The notes beneath the pieces were generated by a model, which was not told the DNA's origin, searched no databases, and saw only the letters and a program-made list of their open reading frames with translations. DNA of 64,000 bases. It comes from Phycisphaera sp. (GTDB taxonomy: Bacteria > Planctomycetota > Phycisphaerae > Phycisphaerales > Zrk34). The translations under genes and the position numbers were made by a program. The stretch lies in the NCBI GenBank assembly GCA_016125285.1, contig WGMA01000007.1:1-64000 (forward strand), in the 5' to 3' direction. Shown here in pieces: positions 41,104-49,436 of the stretch. Position 1 is the stretch's first letter, and every line of letters starts with the position of its first letter.

Positions 41104-41526
41104 TCAGAACACGATGCCATCCTCCCACCAGACCGTGTCGAGCGCGACCCAGCCACCATCGATCTCATGAAAGAACACCACCGTGGTCACGTCTTGGCTG
41201 CGCCAGCGGAGTTCACGGATCTTCACCATTGGTGTTGCGGGGTCGTCTGGCGGGTAGGTGTTGAAGAGCGGGCCGTACAACTCTCCTACGGCGTGGTCCA
41301 GCGTGAACTCGTCGGACGTAGTCGGCTGTCCCAGTTCGTCAACGACTGCGTCGACGGTCATGCCGAGCAGGTGGGAAAGGTGGCCCATCGACGGCGCGGC
41401 TTTCGCGGCCTGGCGCGCGTTCACGCGCTGCGGGCCTATCAGACTGACCGCCACCGCCTCGATCGCCAGCAGCGTGGCGACGGCCGCAATCAACACAGGT
41501 ACGCAGGATTTGCGATCTGCCGTCAT
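41104..41526 (-). CDS. Small single-helix membrane protein, unknown
   Basis: The 140-residue protein has one N-terminal transmembrane helix or uncleaved signal (about 8-32, V-P-V-L-I-A-A-V-A-T-L-L). The rest is a small exported domain with aromatic-rich strands near the C-terminus (T-V-V-F-F-H-E-I-D-G-G-W). A segment L-L-G-M-T-V-D-A-V-V-D-E-L-G-Q-P resembles the helix and glycine turn of SmpA/BamE-type lipoprotein folds, but the match is weak. The longer upstream reading to 41592 is disfavoured because the hydrophobic helix begins at this start. Confidence 0.65.
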   Translation of the reverse strand: MTADRKSCVPVLIAAVATLLAIEAVAVSLIGPQRVNARQAAKAAPSMGHLSHLLGMTVDAVVDELGQPTTSDEFTLDHAVGELYGPLFNTYPPDDPATPMVKIRELRWRSQDVTTVVFFHEIDGGWVALDTVWWEDGIVF

Positions 41527-41691
41527 GCCGTACTCCGACTGGAGAACGATCGACCGGCGCCCGTGTCCAAAGCTGTAGCGTGATGTGATCAAACCCCAAC
41601 CGCGCGCGGCCCGTGCCGCGTGTGCTGTGGTTGAAATCAGCGACCCTAGATGAACAGGTCCAGCACCTGTTTCACCAAGCTTGCCGGTCGC

Positions 41692-42423
41692 TCAGCCCCC
41701 CGCTTGAAAATACACCTCTTCATAGGGCTGGATGACGACCCACCCTTCGCCCTTGAAGTGCATCTGGATCGACTCGCCCGACCCGCGGCCGATGAACGTC
41801 TTGAGCGACACGTCGGACTTGAACTCCGGCGTGAGCGAGCCCGACCACGCGACGGTGGCGTTGGGGTCCGTGGTGACCGGCCGATCGGGGCTGACCAGCA
41901 GCGTCATCGGCTGATAGTGGCTGGTGATGGCGACCATGCCCGTGCCCTCGAGGCGGACGTTGAACAGCCCGCCCGCCATCATCGCGCCCAGCGACTTCAT
42001 CATCTTGATGTCCCACGTGACGCTCGGCTCGAACGCCAGCAGGTCGTTGCCGTTGACCACGATCGACTCGTTGTGCAGGTTCAGGATGCTGATCTTCTTG
42101 CCGACGTCCGCGAGGTAAACCTGCCCCGAACCCTCGGCCTTCGTCAGCTTCGCGCCCTCGCCGGTCACGGCCTTCTTGAGGAACTTGCCGATGCCGTGCT
42201 CCAGCACCCCTTCGCGTGTGAACTTCACGTTGCCGCGATACGCGACCATCGAGCCCATCTTCGTCCAGACCATGCCGTTGAGGTTCACCTCGAGCATGTA
42301 CTGCGATTCGAGCTCGAACAGGCCCTCCTGGCGGTCGCGCTGCTGGGTTTGCTCGATGAAATCGCTGACGCTGTAGCGGTTGCCCGTCGCGCCCGTTGGC
42401 GGCGGAGGTACGGTTTCGGACAT
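41692..42423 (-). CDS. AIM24/TIGR00266-family protein
   Basis: The 243-residue protein has an Ala/Pro-rich and polar start (1-35), then a beta-rich AIM24 domain. Recognisable features are the strand [12 protein letters not shown] and the repeated glycine-rich turns [12 protein letters not shown] and E-G-T-G-M-V-A-I. The start is fixed by the GGAGG site upstream. The family is widespread and mainly of unknown function; the mitochondrial relative affects membrane organisation. It is divergent from the kinase gene. Confidence 0.85.
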   Translation of the reverse strand: MSETVPPPPTGATGNRYSVSDFIEQTQQRDRQEGLFELESQYMLEVNLNGMVWTKMGSMVAYRGNVKFTREGVLEHGIGKFLKKAVTGEGAKLTKAEGSGQVYLADVGKKISILNLHNESIVVNGNDLLAFEPSVTWDIKMMKSLGAMMAGGLFNVRLEGTGMVAITSHYQPMTLLVSPDRPVTTDPNATVAWSGSLTPEFKSDVSLKTFIGRGSGESIQMHFKGEGWVVIQPYEEVYFQAGG

Positions 42424-42638
42424 GGTTGCCTCCCTGTTTTCCTCGGATGTGGTGACCCCGATGACCCTCTCTCGGACATCACGATTGTACCGCGCCCGGC
42501 GCACCGTCAGGCGGCGGCCGAAATCTCCACCGGGGGAATTTTTGGAAAAAGAATACGCATTACGGTCGGGCGGGGTATGATGGACCCGGACGGGGCACGT
42601 CTAAATGGTTGTTTGTTTGCATTTTTGGTGAGCAGGGC

Positions 42639-44639
42639 ATGCAGCTAAAGGCCAAACCGGTGACGGCCTTGTCGTGCGGTCAGTGCGGCGAGGCGTTTGA
42701 TTCGTCGGGCGCGAAACCGCTCTCGACGGTCAACTGCCCCCGGTGCGGACACGCCACGAAGGTGCCCGGCGTCATCGACGGGTTCCTGCTCGTCGAGATC
42801 ATCGGCCGCGGCACCTCCGGCATCGTCTTCCGCGCCCTCGACGAAAAACTGCACCGCCAGGTCGCGCTGAAGATCCTCGCCGCCGACAGCCAGGACCAGG
42901 AGCAGATCGCGCGCGAGTGCGTGAAGGAGGCCCGGGCGCTGGCGCGGCTCAACCACCCCGGCATCGTCCAGATCCACACCATCGGCGAATTCCGCGACCA
43001 GCACTACATCGTCATGGAATTCGTCGGCGGCGGCACCGCGCAGCTCAAATACCTCAAGGACAAGTCCAAACGCGGACACGCCGACGAGCTCGACGTGCTC
43101 GCGCTCGGCATCGTCATCGCCGAGGGGCTCGGCGCGGCGCAGCGTGTCGGCCTGACCCACATGGACATCAAGCCGGGCAACATCCTCATCGACGAGCACG
43201 GCGTCGGGAAGCTCATCGACTTCGGCGCCGCGCCCTACGCCAAGAGCGGCAAGGACGGCGGGGCGGTCGGCACGCCTTACTACGTCGCCCCCGAAGTCGC
43301 CACGAGCGGCGCGGGCGACTTCCGCAGCGATATGTACAGCCTCGGCGCCACGCTGTTCCACATCCTCGCCGGCAAGCCGCCCTTCGACGGCAGTTCGGCG
43401 AAGGAAGTCATCCGGGCGCGGCTGAAGCGGCCCGCCCCGTCGCTGCGCGAAATGCGCGACGTCCACTCACGCACCGCCGACGTCATCGCCCGCCTGCTGC
43501 AGAAGGCCCCCGAAGATCGCTACGCGGCGTACGAGGACCTCATCGAGGACCTCGAGTCCGCGCGCCGTGCGATCGAACGCGGCGAGGCGTCCGAGCCCGC
43601 GATCGAGCCTATCGTCGAGCGGGCCGACGATCCGTTGTCAATGGTCGCCGACGCGACGGTCTCGCTGGCGATCGAAACCGGCAGCGTGTCGACCGGCGCG
43701 TCGACCACGCGGATGCGCACCATGGGCCGTTCACGCAGCAAGCCGGCCAAACGCAGTTACGCGCTGGTTTACGGCGCGATCGCGGCCGTGATCGGCGTCG
43801 CGGCCTTGCTGGCGTTCGGACTGGGCGGCGGAGGAAAGAACGCCGGCCCCGCGAACGCCGACACGTCGACCTCGCCGAACACGCCAGACCCCGCGGTGTC
43901 GACGCCGCAGCCCCCTAAGCCCGCGGTGCTCAAGCCGCTGGACACGCCACGGGTCAACGCCGACGATCCGCTCGGTGTCGGCCTCGTCGGACGCTGGTCC
44001 TTCGACGACCTGCAGCGCGGCAGGCTCGGCACGCCCAACGCCACCACCGTCGGCGGCGTCATCGCCGTCCCCGGCCCGCACGGCACCGACCGCGACCCCA
44101 ACCCCGCTGTCGAACTCGACGGCGCCTCGTACCTCAACGTCGACCGCGTCGGCGACTTCGCCTCCACCGACGCGTTCTCCTACGGCGCCTGGCTCAAGCC
44201 CGCGGCTTACACGAACAGTTGCTCGCCGATGTCACGCATCGACACCGACGAGGCGCACCGCGGCTACGACATGTTTCTTTCCAACTTTCAGGTCTTCGCC
44301 CACATCGTCAGCACCTGGCCGAAGAACGCCGCGCGGATCGCCACCAAGGCTAAGCTCACCCCCGACAAGTGGCAGCACGTCATGGTCACCTACGACGGCT
44401 CCGGCCGGGCCGCCGGCATGCACATCTACATCGACGGCAAGCAGGCCCCCACGTCGATCACCAACGACAACCTCTCCGGCCCGATCAACAACAAGGTCCC
44501 CTTCGTCATCGGCGCCCGCTCCAACGGCTTCGCCCGCAACTCCTTCTACGCCGGCGGTATCGACCAGGTCGTGATCTACAAACGCGAACTGACCCCCGCC
44601 GAGGTCGCGAAACTCGCCTCGCCCGACGCGCTGAAGTAG
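42639..44639 (+). CDS. Membrane Ser/Thr protein kinase with zinc ribbon and external LamG domain
   Basis: The 666-residue protein has an N-terminal zinc ribbon (C-x2-C at 13-16 and 33-36), a protein kinase domain (about 48-325; G-loop G-R-G-T-S-G, Lys78, catalytic loop H-M-D-I-K-P-G-N with Asp176, D-F-G at 194-196 and A-P-E), a transmembrane helix near 385-407, a Pro/Thr-rich stalk and an external LamG/concanavalin-like domain (about 450-660). The catalytic loop has Met where Arg is usual, which suggests it does not need activation-loop phosphorylation. The LamG domain may bind glycans. The ATG at 42639 is preferred to 42609 because AGGG precedes it. Confidence 0.9.
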   Translation: MQLKAKPVTALSCGQCGEAFDSSGAKPLSTVNCPRCGHATKVPGVIDGFLLVEIIGRGTSGIVFRALDEKLHRQVALKILAADSQDQEQIARECVKEARALARLNHPGIVQIHTIGEFRDQHYIVMEFVGGGTAQLKYLKDKSKRGHADELDVLALGIVIAEGLGAAQRVGLTHMDIKPGNILIDEHGVGKLIDFGAAPYAKSGKDGGAVGTPYYVAPEVATSGAGDFRSDMYSLGATLFHILAGKPPFDGSSAKEVIRARLKRPAPSLREMRDVHSRTADVIARLLQKAPEDRYAAYEDLIEDLESARRAIERGEASEPAIEPIVERADDPLSMVADATVSLAIETGSVSTGASTTRMRTMGRSRSKPAKRSYALVYGAIAAVIGVAALLAFGLGGGGKNAGPANADTSTSPNTPDPAVSTPQPPKPAVLKPLDTPRVNADDPLGVGLVGRWSFDDLQRGRLGTPNATTVGGVIAVPGPHGTDRDPNPAVELDGASYLNVDRVGDFASTDAFSYGAWLKPAAYTNSCSPMSRIDTDEAHRGYDMFLSNFQVFAHIVSTWPKNAARIATKAKLTPDKWQHVMVTYDGSGRAAGMHIYIDGKQAPTSITNDNLSGPINNKVPFVIGARSNGFARNSFYAGGIDQVVIYKRELTPAEVAKLASPDALK

Positions 44640-44680
44640 CGGGCCGCGGTCATCCGATTGCATTGGATCAATGTTTAGCG

Positions 44681-44702
44681 ACGCCCCATCGGGGCGTGTT
44701 TA
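44681..44702 (+). terminator. Possible terminator after the kinase gene
   Basis: ACGCCCC (44681-44687) pairs with GGGGCGT (44691-44697) over a three-base loop and is followed by a moderately T-rich tail (GTTTACTT). It lies 41 bp after the kinase stop and reaches the stop of the converging esterase gene. Confidence 0.55.
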
Positions 44703-46886
44703 CTTGGTGTCTTGCGGCACGGCGCGAATCTCCACACGCTTCCCGTCCCACTTCATTGCCTTCGCGACGTTCAGCGGGTAATCCCACGCGTGTGTCGCCG
44801 CGTCATCGGCGTACAGACGCACGTTGCATCGCTCCGCCGCGAGCGCCAGCGCCGCTGGGCAATCCATGTAGCGCATCACGTTCAGGTACGTCGGGCCGTC
44901 GCGGTGCGACGCGGGCATGTGCCACAGATCGAGCCGCGTCACTCCGTCCGTAAACAGCGACGCGTACAACACATTGCCCGCCATCGCGCGTTCGCCCTGC
45001 ATCCACAGCGGTACGCCCGCGAGCCCGTCAACGCTGCGCAGCGTCGCCGCGGCGCGACGGATGTCGTATGCTTGCATGCCGTCGAACGTTTGGCCCAGCA
45101 GCATGAATCGGCGACGGATCTGCGTGCGCTTCTTGCCGCTCCAGTTCCACGCCGTCGACCCCACGCCGCGCGGCGCGACATACGCCATCGCCCACTTCGT
45201 CCCGGTAAACATCCGCTTCGCCTCGGCCCACGCGTCGCCGTCCGCATCGGGCAGCGTCTCGCCGCTGAGTTGCTCGGCGAAGGCGCCCCGCATCGTCGCA
45301 AGCAGGTCTCGCCAATCCGTATCGTCCATTGCGTTGAGCACCATCAGCTCCGGCTTGTCTACCTGAGCGCCGTGCGCCACGTACAACCGCAGCCGCACCG
45401 GCCCCTGCGACGTGAAGTCGTACGCGCGGAAGCGCACGCCGTCTTTCGTCACGTCGAACGCCTGCTTCAGGTCGAGCGGCTCCTCCTCCGTCGGCCAACC
45501 GCGGAAGCACTTCTCACGCAGATCCTTCATCCAAGCGTCGCGCATCGTTGCCCATTCCGCGGCGTCCCTCGGCACCTTCGGCTCCGGCGCCTTCGCGGTA
45601 AACGTCTCGTCGATCGTCGTGTTCAACTCGTCGGCCGGCAGCGTGTCGCCGAACACGCGGAGGTCTTTGCGGTCGAACAGCTTCTCGGCGGGCGGCGTGA
45701 TCGTCGCGTCCTTGTTGCCCTTGAGGTGTCGCTCGAACCACTCGAACGCGCCGACGCGCAGGCGCTGCGTGTCCTTGTGCGGGCCCTCGGCGATCTGGAT
45801 GCCCAGCTTGTCGCGCGCGCCGTACAGCTCGTACACGCTACGCACCTTCGTGTAGAGACGCATGACGCCGTCGATCGGGAAGATGCTGTCTTTGTCGGAG
45901 TTTTCGATCAGCAGCGGCCGCGGCGCGATCATCGCGGCGACCTGCGGGAAGTCCCAGCGGTACGTGTTGACGTCGAACATGCAGTCGCAGTGCCCCTCGA
46001 CGCACCCGTCGGCGTACTGCCACGGGAACCCGCCCACGACCTGGTTCCGCATGTCGGTCATCCCCGCGACCGGCACGGCGACTTTGATCCGCTCGTCGAT
46101 CGCCGACGTCCACCACGTGTACGACCCGCCGCCGCTGCGTCCGGTCATGCCGATGCGCTCGCCGTCGACCTCGGGCCGCGACTGCAGGTAATCGATCGCA
46201 CGCATGCTGTTCCACGCCTCGACGCCCGCGGGCGTGTACCCGCGCGCGTTCCACCACCATCGGCCCTCGCGATACGTGCCGTGGTGGATGCCCTGGATCT
46301 CGCCGAGTTGGAGCGTGTCGATGGTCAGGCAGACGTAGCCGTTGCGGGCGAACCACTCGCCGTGGTGCTGGTAGCCGGTCTTGTTGCCGTAGCTGATGTC
46401 GCCGTCCTTCTGCTGCGAGTGTCCGCAAACGTAAAGGATCGCGGGCGCGGGCTTGTCGAGGCCCTTGGGCAGGTAGAGGTTCGCGGTGACGTACAGGCCG
46501 GGGCGCGACTGGAAGTGCAGCTTTTCGACGGTGAACTGCTCGTGATCGAGCTTGCCGGTGATCGTCGCGTGCAGCGGCGTGCGTTCGGGCAGGGGGTCGA
46601 GGCCGAGCATTTCGAGCAGCTGCTTGCGGTACGTGTCACGCTGCCGCTTCCACGTCTTAAGCGCCGCATCGTCGAGGCACGCGGACTCGAGTTTGGCGGT
46701 CTCGACGCGGAAGTACTCGCCGAGCATCGCGTCGCCGCGCTGGGTGTCGGGCTGGAACTTCGGCGCTTCGTCCGCGGCGCGGGCGGTTGGCATTGCACCG
46801 TAGAGGACGCAGAGAGCGCAGAGAAGCGAACCGAGGCAGTGATTGAATAGATTCACGCCATAACGATGCCCGTGCCCGTGTGACAT
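44700..46886 (-). CDS. Secreted alpha/beta-hydrolase, acetyl xylan esterase-like
   Basis: From the chosen ATG the protein is 728 residues. The signal peptide has hydrophobic core L-L-C-A-L-C-V-L-Y (21-29) and cleavage near A-R-A-A-D (35-39). The main alpha/beta-hydrolase domain (about 100-450) contains G-M-T-G-R-S-G-G-G-S-Y with Ser in the elbow, and a D-S-I-F-P acid region. A second, less conserved region (about 480-728) may be another hydrolase-like domain. Planctomycete relatives are secreted esterases acting on polysaccharides. Part of the signal is encoded by a palindromic repeat (46796-46914). Earlier in-frame starts run through that repeat and are unlikely. Confidence 0.8.
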   Translation of the reverse strand: MSHGHGHRYGVNLFNHCLGSLLCALCVLYGAMPTARAADEAPKFQPDTQRGDAMLGEYFRVETAKLESACLDDAALKTWKRQRDTYRKQLLEMLGLDPLPERTPLHATITGKLDHEQFTVEKLHFQSRPGLYVTANLYLPKGLDKPAPAILYVCGHSQQKDGDISYGNKTGYQHHGEWFARNGYVCLTIDTLQLGEIQGIHHGTYREGRWWWNARGYTPAGVEAWNSMRAIDYLQSRPEVDGERIGMTGRSGGGSYTWWTSAIDERIKVAVPVAGMTDMRNQVVGGFPWQYADGCVEGHCDCMFDVNTYRWDFPQVAAMIAPRPLLIENSDKDSIFPIDGVMRLYTKVRSVYELYGARDKLGIQIAEGPHKDTQRLRVGAFEWFERHLKGNKDATITPPAEKLFDRKDLRVFGDTLPADELNTTIDETFTAKAPEPKVPRDAAEWATMRDAWMKDLREKCFRGWPTEEEPLDLKQAFDVTKDGVRFRAYDFTSQGPVRLRLYVAHGAQVDKPELMVLNAMDDTDWRDLLATMRGAFAEQLSGETLPDADGDAWAEAKRMFTGTKWAMAYVAPRGVGSTAWNWSGKKRTQIRRRFMLLGQTFDGMQAYDIRRAAATLRSVDGLAGVPLWMQGERAMAGNVLYASLFTDGVTRLDLWHMPASHRDGPTYLNVMRYMDCPAALALAAERCNVRLYADDAATHAWDYPLNVAKAMKWDGKRVEIRAVPQDTK

Positions 46887-46914
46887 TGCTGTGCCCTCAG
46901 TGATGTCTGTGGTG
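46796..46914. repeat. Imperfect palindromic repeat spanning the esterase start
   Basis: On the plus strand the element begins CACC at 46796 and ends GGTG at 46914. One arm (46800-46826) is built from GAGGACGCAGAGAGCGCAGAG-like units; the other (46892-46914) is the related TGCCCTCAGTGATGTCTGTGGTG. Read on the minus strand it provides the GAGGGC site before the start and the Leu/Cys-rich core of the signal peptide. CAGAG-periodic repeats of this type occur between planctomycete genes. Confidence 0.65.
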
Positions 46915-46921
46915 AAACGCC

Positions 46922-47060
46922 TGCTCCCTCTCCCTTTCAGGGAAAGGGCTGGGGTGAGGGTCGACTCGTCGAACGAGGCGCATGGCTCCTCCAGCTTGCG
47001 TTGTGCTCGAAGAACCAGCCCCCTCACCCAACCTCTCCCCCACTCGGGGGAGAGGGGTGG
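46922..47060. repeat. Dispersed G/C-rich palindromic repeat, copy B
   Basis: This copy has both mini-hairpins: CCCTTTC/GAAAGGG within CCCTCTCCCTTTCAGGGAAAGGG, and CTCCCCC/GGGGGAG. GGGGTGAGGG on the left pairs with CCCCTCACCC on the right. It sits between the esterase start and the rpe stop. Copies A (137-262) and C (49164-49300) have the same layout. Confidence 0.8.
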
Positions 47061-47065
47061 AAAGG

Positions 47066-47755
47066 TCAGCCCTCGCCGCGGAGGGCTGCGAGCATCTTAG
47101 CGCGGTCGGGGGCGCCGAACAGCGCACTCGCGGCGACAATCACGTCGACGCCCGCGGCGATCGCCTGCGGCGCCGTCTCGGCGTTGAGTCCGCCATCGAT
47201 CTCCAGGCGCGTGGTCGGCTTGAGCATCGGCTTGAGCGTCCGCGCCTTGTCCAGCGCGATCGGCATGAACGACTGCCCGCTGAACCCCGGGTGCACGCTC
47301 ATCAGCAGGATCATGTCCAACTCGTCGAGCAGGTGGAAGATCGCCTGCGGCGGCGTCGGCGGGCGGATCACGATGCCCGCCTGGCAGCCCGCATCGCGGA
47401 TCTGCTTCAGCACGTCTTTCTCGTTGTCCGTCTTGCGGCCCATCGCCGCCTCGATGTGGAACGTGATGCAGTTCGCCCCCGCCTTCGCGAACGGCCCGAC
47501 GTAGTCCTGCGGATCGGTCACCATCAGGTGCACGTCCATGTACACGTCGGGGAACATCGCCCGCAGGTCCGCCACCATCTTCGGCCCCATCGACAGGTTC
47601 GGCACGAAGTGCCCGTCCATCACATCGACGTGCAACGCCTCGGCGCCGAGCTCCAGCACCTGCGCGCAGTCTTCACCCATGCGGGTAAAGTCCGCGCCGA
47701 GGATCGACGGAAAAATCATCGGCAGACGCGGCGGGTTGTTCAGCAGGTTGCTCAT
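47066..47755 (-). CDS. rpe: Ribulose-phosphate 3-epimerase
   Basis: The 229-residue TIM barrel shows P-S-I-L-G-A-D (substrate end), the metal-site motif H-V-D-V-M-D-G-H-F-V-P-N, the H-L-M-V motif and S-V-H-P-G-F-S-G-Q near 140-150, then E-I-D-G-G-L-N. It interconverts ribulose-5-phosphate and xylulose-5-phosphate in the pentose phosphate pathway. The start codon stands three bases from the foot of a 32-bp hairpin (47759-47842) that separates it from pgk, and no clear ribosome site precedes it. It may therefore be translated weakly or from a processed message. Confidence 0.93.
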   Translation of the reverse strand: MSNLLNNPPRLPMIFPSILGADFTRMGEDCAQVLELGAEALHVDVMDGHFVPNLSMGPKMVADLRAMFPDVYMDVHLMVTDPQDYVGPFAKAGANCITFHIEAAMGRKTDNEKDVLKQIRDAGCQAGIVIRPPTPPQAIFHLLDELDMILLMSVHPGFSGQSFMPIALDKARTLKPMLKPTTRLEIDGGLNAETAPQAIAAGVDVIVAASALFGAPDRAKMLAALRGEG

Positions 47756-47758
47756 AGC

Positions 47759-47842
47759 GATTTCGGATCTTGGATTTCGGATTTCGGATTGATCCGGTAG
47801 AGCGGAGCCAAATCCGCAATCCGAAATCCGCGATCCGAAATT
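47759..47842. repeat. 32-bp inverted repeat between pgk and rpe
   Basis: Arms 47759-47790 and 47811-47842 pair over 32 positions with about four mismatches, leaving a 20-base loop. Both are made of GGATTTCGGATT-like units. The element fills nearly the whole 91-bp gap between the pgk stop and the rpe start. In the pgk-rpe message it would form a long hairpin just before the rpe start codon. Confidence 0.8.
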
Positions 47843-47846
47843 GGAC

Positions 47847-49073
47847 TTACTTGTCGTCGAGGACTTCGACCGCTTCGAACTTCTTGCCTTCGAGCATGGC
47901 GAGGGACGCGCCGCCGCCGGTGGAGACGTGGCTGACCTGTTCGGCGAGGCCCGCGACCTCGATGGCCGCCGCGGAGTCGCCGCCGCCGATGATGCTGATG
48001 GCGCCGTTGTCCTGCGTGACCGCGGCGATGGCCTTGGCGACCTCGAAGGTGCCATGGTCGAAGGGCGGCATCTCGAACACGCCCATCGGGCCGTTCCACA
48101 CGATGGTCTTGGCGTCCTTGAGCGCGTGGCGGAAGTCCTTGATGGTCTGGGGGCCGATGTCGAAGCCCTCCCAGCCGTCGGGGATGTCGCCCTGGACGAT
48201 CTGCTTGTTGCAGTCGCCGGAGAACGCGTCGCCGCAGTGCGTGTCGACGGGCAGGTGCAGCTTGTCACCCGCGCGCTCGATGATGGACTTGGCGAAGGCG
48301 ACGTCCGCGGCGCGCTTCTCGGGGTCCTTCTCGATCAGCGAGTCGCCGATGGTCTTGCCCTGGGCGAGGGCGAAGGTGTAGGCCATCGCGCCGCCGATGA
48401 GGATCTTATCGCAGATGTTGATCAGGTTTTCGAGCACGCCGATCTTGTCGGCGACCTTCGCGCCGCCGAGGATCGCGACGAACGGCCGGGCGGGGCTGTT
48501 CACGGCGTCGGACAGGTACTCGATCTCCTTGTTGACCAGGAACCCGACGACGGCGTCCTTGCCCTGTTCCTTCATGATCTTCGGCACGGCGTACATCGAC
48601 GCGTCGGTGCGGTGGCACGTGCCGAAGGCGTTGTTGCAGTAGATGTCGGCCATGTTGGCCAGCTGACTGGCGAACGCCTCGTCGCCCTTCTTCTCGCCGT
48701 TCTCGAAGCGGAGGTTCTCGATGAGCAGCACGTGGCCGGGCTTCAGGGCCGCGGCCTTGGTCTTGGCGTCGTCGCCGACGACGTCCTCTGCGAACTGGAC
48801 GGGGCGGTTGAGCAGTTCGGAGAGCCGCGCCGCGACGGGCCGCATGGAGTACTTGACGTCGCCGGGATCACCGCCGCCCTTGGGCCGACCGAGGTGGCTC
48901 ATGAGGATAAGCTTTCCGCCGTGATTGCGGACGTAATCGATGGACGGCAGGGGCATGCGGATGCGGCGGTCGTCGGTGATATGGCCGTCGTCGTCGAGCG
49001 GCACGTTAAAGTCGACGCGCATCAGGACGGTCTTGCCCTGAACGTCGAGATCGGTGATGGTTTTCTTGGCCAC
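47847..49073 (-). CDS. pgk: Phosphoglycerate kinase
   Basis: The 408-residue enzyme begins with GTG at 49073, supported by GGAG eight bases upstream and by the typical start A-K-K-T-I-T-D-L-D. Motifs include [30 protein letters not shown] and, near the end, the hinge and nucleotide motif I-G-G-G-D-S-A-A-A. It transfers a phosphate from 1,3-bisphosphoglycerate to ADP in glycolysis. The longer upstream reading runs into repeat copy C and is rejected. rpe follows on the same strand behind a large hairpin. Confidence 0.95.
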   Translation of the reverse strand: MAKKTITDLDVQGKTVLMRVDFNVPLDDDGHITDDRRIRMPLPSIDYVRNHGGKLILMSHLGRPKGGGDPGDVKYSMRPVAARLSELLNRPVQFAEDVVGDDAKTKAAALKPGHVLLIENLRFENGEKKGDEAFASQLANMADIYCNNAFGTCHRTDASMYAVPKIMKEQGKDAVVGFLVNKEIEYLSDAVNSPARPFVAILGGAKVADKIGVLENLINICDKILIGGAMAYTFALAQGKTIGDSLIEKDPEKRAADVAFAKSIIERAGDKLHLPVDTHCGDAFSGDCNKQIVQGDIPDGWEGFDIGPQTIKDFRHALKDAKTIVWNGPMGVFEMPPFDHGTFEVAKAIAAVTQDNGAISIIGGGDSAAAIEVAGLAEQVSHVSTGGGASLAMLEGKKFEAVEVLDDK

Positions 49074-49436
49074 GGTCAAATCTCCGGGGTAAGTAGGGTT
49101 GCAGCGGGACAATTTAGGGAACGCGGGCGGTGGTCGCAAATCGTCGGTGAGCGCGTCGTGAAGCAACTCCCTCTCCCTGGAGGGCGTGGATTGGGGTGAG
49201 GGTGTACCGTTCGAACACTTCGAAAGTTTCGCCTGGATGCGCCGAATTCGATGAATCGACCCCCTCACCCAACCGCTCCTCCAACTGGTGGAGAGGGGAT
49301 TCAACGCGTACGGGGCGACAACCCCGCTTGTTTATGGACCTTGCGCCGGATACCATTCCGCCTTCGCGCTCATCGCGCCGATCGTGCATTAACTGAGAGG
49401 GTGCGGCGGCGCCAAGCCCCGCAATCGAGAAGGAAC
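49074..49436. other. Divergent gap between pgk and typA
   Basis: No gene is visible. The middle is taken by repeat copy C (49164-49300). The pgk leader is on one side; on the typA side, AAGGA precedes the ATG at 49437. No convincing -35/-10 pair was found by eye. Confidence 0.5.
49164..49300. repeat. Dispersed G/C-rich palindromic repeat, copy C
   Basis: Left half CTCCCTCTCCCTGGAGGGC..GGGGTGAGGG; right half GATGAATCGACCCCCTCACC, then CTCCTCCA/TGGTGGAG. The right side matches copy A over more than 20 bases. It lies in the pgk/typA divergent gap. Confidence 0.8.

Noticed and set aside
49074-49304. Longer pgk reading frame starting in repeat copy C
   Set aside because: The added residues are translated repeat and the GTG at 49073 has a good ribosome site and the conserved N-terminus.
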